From: Paractinoplanes toevensis
GTDB lineage: Bacteria > Actinomycetota > Actinomycetes > Mycobacteriales > Micromonosporaceae
Assembly: GCF_018332695.1 (NCBI RefSeq)
Contig: NZ_BOQN01000067.1
Span: forward strand, 1-64,000
DNA length: 64,000 nt
Reading direction: 5' to 3'
Shown: in pieces, positions 59,437-64,000 of the stretch
Numbering within the stretch: the first letter of the stretch is position 1
Layout: the number at the start of each line of letters is the position of its first letter
Made by a program: the position numbers and the translations under genes
Notes under the pieces: model-generated
The model's database searches: none
Told to the model about the DNA's origin: nothing
The model's input: only the letters and a program-made list of their open reading frames with translations

Positions 59437-61668
59437 TCAGCGCTGGTTGACGAAGACGGAGCCGCCGGCGACCACGTCGCAGCGCCCGTCGCCGTTGACG
59501 TCGCCGAGTTGGACAGCGGCCACCCGGGCCGCGGACTGGTCGAGGTACACCCAGCGGCCGCCCTGCGCGCTGGACGCGTACCACCAGGTCACGCCGGTGG
59601 CCATGAACGGGTCGGCGGTGCCGTCGGCGTCGAAGTCGCAGGATTTACGCTCGTCGAACGCGCTGGTGCCGAAGGTGTTGCCGAGGCCGGCGTGCAGGCC
59701 GGTCTCGGTCTGATCGAGTGCGCCGTCGGTGACCGCGGTGGCGAACTCGATGGTGTGCCGGAAGACGTTGTGCTCGACGTTCATCTGGTCGGTGGGGGTG
59801 CCGCGCAGCATGATCGAGGTGCCGTCGGTGTCGGCCACCGCGTTGTACTGGATGTCGGCGTACTCCCCGGCCGGGCCGCAGTTGTAGTGCGCGGCACCAC
59901 AATCGTTGCGGCCGTGCATGTCGATCAGGTGGTTGTAGTGGACGTAGCCGAGCTTGCGGCTGTCGATCCCGGCGTGCAGCAGCAGGTTCCGGTACGCGAG
60001 ATAGCCGGTGCCAACCTTGCCGTCACCGGTGATCGAGTGCCGGTTGTCGCTGAACACGTTGCGTTCGATCAGGGCGTACGCGCCGTCGGCCAGCGTCACG
60101 CCGTACCCGGCGCCGTGCCCGGACGCGGTGGGATCCCACGAGTCGACGGTCGGGTGCTGGTTGTCGTGCAGGTAGTTGTCGTGGACGTGCACGGTGCCGG
60201 CGTTGCCGCGGTTGATCCGGCCGAGTCCGTCGTGGACGTTGATCGCGGAGCCGCGCCACCGGCTGAACTCACTGTGGTCGATCTCTACACCGGTGCTCGA
60301 CCACACCGTCACGCCGTCCGCGTCGGTGGTGCCGACCGAGGCGTACGGGTCGGAGGACGCACCACCGTCGAAGCGCAGGCCGCTGATCCGGACGTCGTCG
60401 GCAGTGGCCCCGCTCTCCGTGCCGATCTCGAACAGCCGGCGCGGGAAGGTCGTGGTGCGTAGCCGCGGGCCGCGCGGGTTCACCGACCGGTCGCCGGCGA
60501 GCAGCACCCCCGCGGCGATCGGCAACGATTCCAGGCCGCTCAGATCTAGCTCGACACCGCCGGCGACCAGCACGACTGCTCGGGGCGTCGCGATGCCCTG
60601 GAGGAACTGCTCGAGCTGGGCGCCCGACGTGATGCCGAAGAACGTGGTCATGCCCAGCCCCAGGTCGGTGGCGGTGCCCTCGGCGGAGCGGAACCACAGC
60701 TTGCCGTTGTTCGCCTGGAATGCGACCTGCCATCCGCCGGCGCCGGCCGCGGCACTCGGGCTGGTGCCGCCGAGCACGCCCAGGCCCAGCCCGGTGGCCG
60801 TGCCGTCCGGCGTCACCTGGCCGAGCAAGCCATCGCTGGTCTGGTAAAGGATGCGGTAGCCGCCGGCCGGGTCGGCGATGACACTGGGCGCGCTGCCCGG
60901 CATCATCGTGCGCGCGGCGCCGGTCGCCCGGCTCGCGGCCCCCGCCGACGTCCGGGTCCAGAGTGTGCCGTCGTTGGCCTGGAACCCGATCTGCCACCCG
61001 CCAGCCCGGGCGGCGATGCTTGGGCTGGTTCCGGCGGCCATGCCGAGGCCGAGGCCGGTCACCGCGCCGCTGGGCGCGACCGTCCCGAGCAGCCCGTCGG
61101 CGGTCTGGTAGGCGATCTCGAACCCGCCGTCCGGCAGCGCGACCGCGCTCGGGCTGGTCCCGGCCGCGACCGGGTGGCCGGCGCCGACCGGACCGGCCGT
61201 GCCCGCCGACGTCCGGGTCCACAGCTTGCCGTCGTTGGCGACGAACGCGATCGTCCAGTCTCCGGCCGCGTTCGCGGCCATGCTCGGGCTGGTGCCGGCT
61301 GCCATCCCCAGGCCCAGCCCGGAGACCGTGCCGTCCGCCGCGACCAGGCCGAGCACCGCGTCGGCGGTCTGGTAGGCGACCTGGAACGCGCCGTTCGGCA
61401 GCGCGACGATGCTCGGGCTGGTGTGCGGCGCGACCAGGTGACCGGTGCCGGCCTGGCCGGCCGCACCCGTCGACGACCGGGTCCACAGCTTGCCGTCGTT
61501 GGCCTGGAACGCGATCCGCCACGCACCGGAGGAGGCCACCGCGATGCTGGGGTTGGTGCCCAGCACCGGGTTGGCCGCGCCACCGGGCGCCGGGCCGGCC
61601 TGGGCGGGCCCGGCCACGACGAGGGTTCCGGCCACGACAAGGCCGGCCATGCTCACGAACAATTTCAC
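59437..61668 (-). CDS. Secreted beta-propeller / parallel beta-helix protein
   Basis: A 743-residue exoprotein. A signal peptide (1 to about 24, AGPAQA-G) is followed by seven repeats of about 43 residues (about 32-345), alternating a FQANDGKLWTR type and a YQTADGLLG type, like PLL/tectonin-type seven-bladed lectin propellers. A right-handed parallel beta-helix similar to pectate-lyase or polysaccharide-lyase folds (about 350-660; HVHDNYLHDNQ, IERNVFSDNRHS) comes next. The end has calcium-type DFDADGTAD and DVNGDGRCD motifs as in FG-GAP repeats. It may bind and cleave a polysaccharide, but no catalytic residues can be assigned. GTG start, 29 bp after the LAL gene. Confidence 0.85.
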   Translation of the reverse strand: MKLFVSMAGLVVAGTLVVAGPAQAGPAPGGAANPVLGTNPSIAVASSGAWRIAFQANDGKLWTRSSTGAAGQAGTGHLVAPHTSPSIVALPNGAFQVAYQTADAVLGLVAADGTVSGLGLGMAAGTSPSMAANAAGDWTIAFVANDGKLWTRTSAGTAGPVGAGHPVAAGTSPSAVALPDGGFEIAYQTADGLLGTVAPSGAVTGLGLGMAAGTSPSIAARAGGWQIGFQANDGTLWTRTSAGAASRATGAARTMMPGSAPSVIADPAGGYRILYQTSDGLLGQVTPDGTATGLGLGVLGGTSPSAAAGAGGWQVAFQANNGKLWFRSAEGTATDLGLGMTTFFGITSGAQLEQFLQGIATPRAVVLVAGGVELDLSGLESLPIAAGVLLAGDRSVNPRGPRLRTTTFPRRLFEIGTESGATADDVRISGLRFDGGASSDPYASVGTTDADGVTVWSSTGVEIDHSEFSRWRGSAINVHDGLGRINRGNAGTVHVHDNYLHDNQHPTVDSWDPTASGHGAGYGVTLADGAYALIERNVFSDNRHSITGDGKVGTGYLAYRNLLLHAGIDSRKLGYVHYNHLIDMHGRNDCGAAHYNCGPAGEYADIQYNAVADTDGTSIMLRGTPTDQMNVEHNVFRHTIEFATAVTDGALDQTETGLHAGLGNTFGTSAFDERKSCDFDADGTADPFMATGVTWWYASSAQGGRWVYLDQSAARVAAVQLGDVNGDGRCDVVAGGSVFVNQR

Positions 61669-61697
61669 GGAATGCCCTTCTTGAGAAGAGAGCGTGC

Positions 61698-64000
61698 TCA
61701 GGAACCGGCGACGCGTTGCAATGCACGCCGATTCAGCACGCCCATTTTTCGATAAATGCGATAAAGGTGATTGCCGACCGTGCGCGCGGAAAGGGTGAGC
61801 CGATCGGCGATCTCCCGATCGCTGAGGCCCTGCGCGACCAGCAGCACGATCTCGCGTTCCCGCAGGCTCAGCGGACGCGTGCTCTCGAGCAGCAGAAGGG
61901 CCGGGGTGATCGCCCCCGGGCAGCGACCGGCCAGCTCACGCGCCTGGGACGCGGCGGCAGTGGCGGCCCGGACCCGGCCGGCGGCCCGGTTGAGGCGGCT
62001 CAGCTCCGCGTATGCCTCGGCCGCGAAGAGATCCGCGCCGGCCCCGGCGAAATCGGCGGCGACCTGTCGCAGCCGCGGGATGTCGCCGGCCGCCAACGCT
62101 CGCGCGTACTCCATTTTGGCGCGCAGATACATTCCCTGCGGCTGCGGTGCGCCGTCGGCCAGGGACGGATCAGCCATGCCCATCCGCGCCATTTCGTGCA
62201 TGAGCATCGCGAGGTCTTTTCCGGCGCCCGCGGCCCGCGCCCGGCCGGCCGCTGCCGTGAGCACCTCGCGGGCTTGACGGCGGTCGCCGGCCAGGAAGGC
62301 CGGCCAGGCCCTGGCCAGAGCTCCGGCCGGGTGGGCCGGCGCCGAGCCGGCGGCGACGTCGCCGGCCCGGCCGAGGTTGGCCAGTGCGATGGTCGCCCGG
62401 ATCGCGACCTGCCCGTGCCACCGGGGCCACCCGAACTGGTCGTCGGTGTGAAACCGGAACAGTTCCAGCGCCCGCCGGGGCCGGCCACGTTCCAGCAGGG
62501 CCACGCCGAGCGCGTACCCGAGCTGCTCCTCGAGCCGCATCCAGCCCTCGCCGATCGCCCGTTCGTAAGCGTGTTCGAGCAGGTCGACCGCGTCCACCAG
62601 GCGGCCAAGATCCTGCAGCGCGGCGGCCCGCAGCTGCGGCAGCCAGTCGGCATGCAACGCGGTCACGCTCGCCCGGGACGCGGCGGGCAGGGCGCGATCG
62701 CAGAGCGCGAGGGCGTCCTCGGGCCGGCCCATCCGCAGCAGGGCCGCGGTACCGAACGCGGCCGCCTCGGCGAAATCCGCACCGTTCTCATCCGCCAGCA
62801 TCGGCTCGGCCAGCGCGACGACCGGGGCGAACTCGTTCCGGAAGAACGCCGCCATCAGCCCGAGCAGGCCGCTGTCCGGGCCGGAGGGGTCTTCGTCGCC
62901 GCGGAGCAGGGCGATCCGGGCCCGTACCACGCCCAGCTCGGCCGCCTGCGGAAACGCTGCCTCGGCCGCGGTCAGCGCCTCGTCGGCCGCCGCCAGGTCG
63001 GCGGTCGAGACCAGCGACAGGATGTACGCCACAGCGGTACTCAGGTTGGGAAACGCCTGCCAGGCCACCGCGGTGAAGCGAACGGCGGCCCGCAGGTCGT
63101 GCGCGGCGGCCGCCTCATCCGCCGCCCGCAAAAGGTCGGCCTCGGCGACCGGCTCCCCGGTCTCCAGTCGCCACCCGATGATCCGGCGAAGGTCGCCGTC
63201 CGCGGGATACCGATCCAGCCAGGCGCGCAGATGAGCACGGCGGCGCAACGGCGGAAGGGTGCGCCGGATCAGATGGCCGACCAGCGGATGCGAGACACCC
63301 ACCGCATCCGCCGGCCCGACCTCGATGAGGCCCTCCTCTTCCAGCCGTTGCAGCAGCTCGGTCGTGAAGGCCACCTCCAGCAGGCCCAGCGGGGCGGGTT
63401 CCACCAGGGCCACCAGCTCCAGGACGGAACGCGAGGCGGGATCCTGGCGGTCCACCCGGCCGCGGATTAGCTCGCCGAGCGGCACCGACAGCGGCACCCG
63501 CTCGGCGAGCTTCCAACCGCCGGCCGAACCGGCCAGCCCATCCTGTTCGACGGCGGCCCGGGCCAACTCGCGCAGCAACGCGGGGTTGCCGGCGGAGAGC
63601 CGGGCCAGCCGCACGGCGGAGCTGTGCGCGAGCCGCTCGCTGACCATCGAGCAGGCCAGCCGCCGGGTGGCCACCGGGTCGAGCGGCCGGAGCTCGACCC
63701 GGTGCAGGTGGTCGTCCTTCCACAGCGCGGTCACCCCGGCCGGGACCGGCACGGCGGTGTCCACCGTGACCAGCACCCGGGCATGACGGTGGCGGGCGAC
63801 CTCCAGGAGCAGGCTCACCGACGCCGGATCCAGCAGGTGGGCGTCGTCGACGAAGACGACCGGGGTACGCCGGCCCGGATCTGGCTGCCGCAGCCGGCGG
63901 ATCGCCTCCGGCATCGAGGTCCCGGCGTCCACCACGCGATGGGTCGCGGCCAGCGCCTCGAGAACCTCGCGAGCCAGCCGGGTACGTCCCACCCCGCCCG
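61698..64000 (-). CDS. LAL-type LuxR-family regulator, 5' end beyond the window
   Basis: At least 766 residues are visible. The frame remains open to the window edge, where the last codons read GGVGRTRL, the end of a Walker A loop, so roughly the first 40 residues lie outside. Walker B is VVFVDDAHLL, a helical TPR-like region follows, and the LuxR helix-turn-helix is at the C-terminus (LSLREREIVLLVAQGLSDREIADRL, ARTVGNHLYRIYRKMGV). The arginine in place of the Walker A lysine (GRT instead of GKT) may weaken ATP hydrolysis. It is probably the first gene of the operon with the two secreted proteins. Confidence 0.88.
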   Translation of the reverse strand, partial: GGVGRTRLAREVLEALAATHRVVDAGTSMPEAIRRLRQPDPGRRTPVVFVDDAHLLDPASVSLLLEVARHRHARVLVTVDTAVPVPAGVTALWKDDHLHRVELRPLDPVATRRLACSMVSERLAHSSAVRLARLSAGNPALLRELARAAVEQDGLAGSAGGWKLAERVPLSVPLGELIRGRVDRQDPASRSVLELVALVEPAPLGLLEVAFTTELLQRLEEEGLIEVGPADAVGVSHPLVGHLIRRTLPPLRRRAHLRAWLDRYPADGDLRRIIGWRLETGEPVAEADLLRAADEAAAAHDLRAAVRFTAVAWQAFPNLSTAVAYILSLVSTADLAAADEALTAAEAAFPQAAELGVVRARIALLRGDEDPSGPDSGLLGLMAAFFRNEFAPVVALAEPMLADENGADFAEAAAFGTAALLRMGRPEDALALCDRALPAASRASVTALHADWLPQLRAAALQDLGRLVDAVDLLEHAYERAIGEGWMRLEEQLGYALGVALLERGRPRRALELFRFHTDDQFGWPRWHGQVAIRATIALANLGRAGDVAAGSAPAHPAGALARAWPAFLAGDRRQAREVLTAAAGRARAAGAGKDLAMLMHEMARMGMADPSLADGAPQPQGMYLRAKMEYARALAAGDIPRLRQVAADFAGAGADLFAAEAYAELSRLNRAAGRVRAATAAASQARELAGRCPGAITPALLLLESTRPLSLREREIVLLVAQGLSDREIADRLTLSARTVGNHLYRIYRKMGVLNRRALQRVAGS

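Noticed and set aside
60963..63470. 835-codon plus-strand frame across the beta-helix and LAL genes
   Set aside because: It spans two well-supported opposite-strand genes and their gap. The length is explained by high third-position GC.

Overview
The window is high-GC actinobacterial chromosome, most likely Actinoplanes or another Micromonosporaceae genus. Grounds: strong third-position GC, many GTG starts, frequent ATGA/GTGA gene overlaps, TANNNT -10 hexamers lying six or seven bases before a start codon, and the conserved actinobacterial block disA, radA, lpqE-like, carD, ispD, ispF, cysS, rlmB. In mycobacteria that block is contiguous. Here it is split twice: about 5.4 kb (a type III polyketide cluster plus two small genes) sits between the lpqE-like gene and carD, and about 31 kb of catabolic genes sits between ispF and cysS.

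Layout. 0-0.65 kb: non-coding minisatellite DNA. 0.66-4.1 kb (minus): lpqE-radA-disA, covering DNA repair and c-di-AMP synthesis. 4.2-8.0 kb: UbiA prenyltransferase, methyltransferase, acyl-CoA dehydrogenase-fold flavoprotein and type III polyketide synthase, probably making a prenylated, methylated phenolic lipid or quinone. 9.5-11.3 kb: carD-ispD-ispF. 13.1-21.2 kb: a chitosan-utilisation locus. A secreted GH46 chitosanase is divergent from an operon for a ROK regulator, an ABC importer, a GH4 glycosidase and an amino-sugar kinase; both promoters carry a related AACTGTT-type site. 22-36 kb: scattered tyrosine catabolism (fahA, hppD with a divergent Lrp regulator, an HisC/Pat-type aminotransferase), a class I fumarase, a GlcD-like flavoprotein and several small or membrane genes. 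36-38.4 kb: an MFS exporter divergent from a second ROK regulator. 38.4-40.8 kb: an RTX calcium-binding exoprotein and a lipoprotein. 40.9-44.9 kb: fumC, cysS, rlmB.

44.9-51.7 kb is an accessory region poor in recognisable genes. It holds two low-complexity secreted proteins, a DivIVA-like coiled-coil protein paired with a degenerate glycosyltransferase, a sigma factor with no region 4, two paralogous small HQW membrane proteins, and about 800 bp of less GC-rich non-coding DNA. 51.7-53.7 kb shows decay: an ECF sigma gene split by a frameshift next to its CU044_5270-type partner, and a C-terminal remnant of an alpha/beta hydrolase.

53.7-64 kb (all minus) is the most system-like novelty. Two large ATPase-LuxR (LAL-type) regulators bracket two large secreted proteins, a metallophosphoesterase with PASTA and a parallel beta-helix protein. 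Both secreted proteins carry the same roughly 43-residue, seven-copy beta-propeller-like repeat. One LAL gene and the two secreted-protein genes are spaced like an operon. The second LAL gene runs off the right end of the window.
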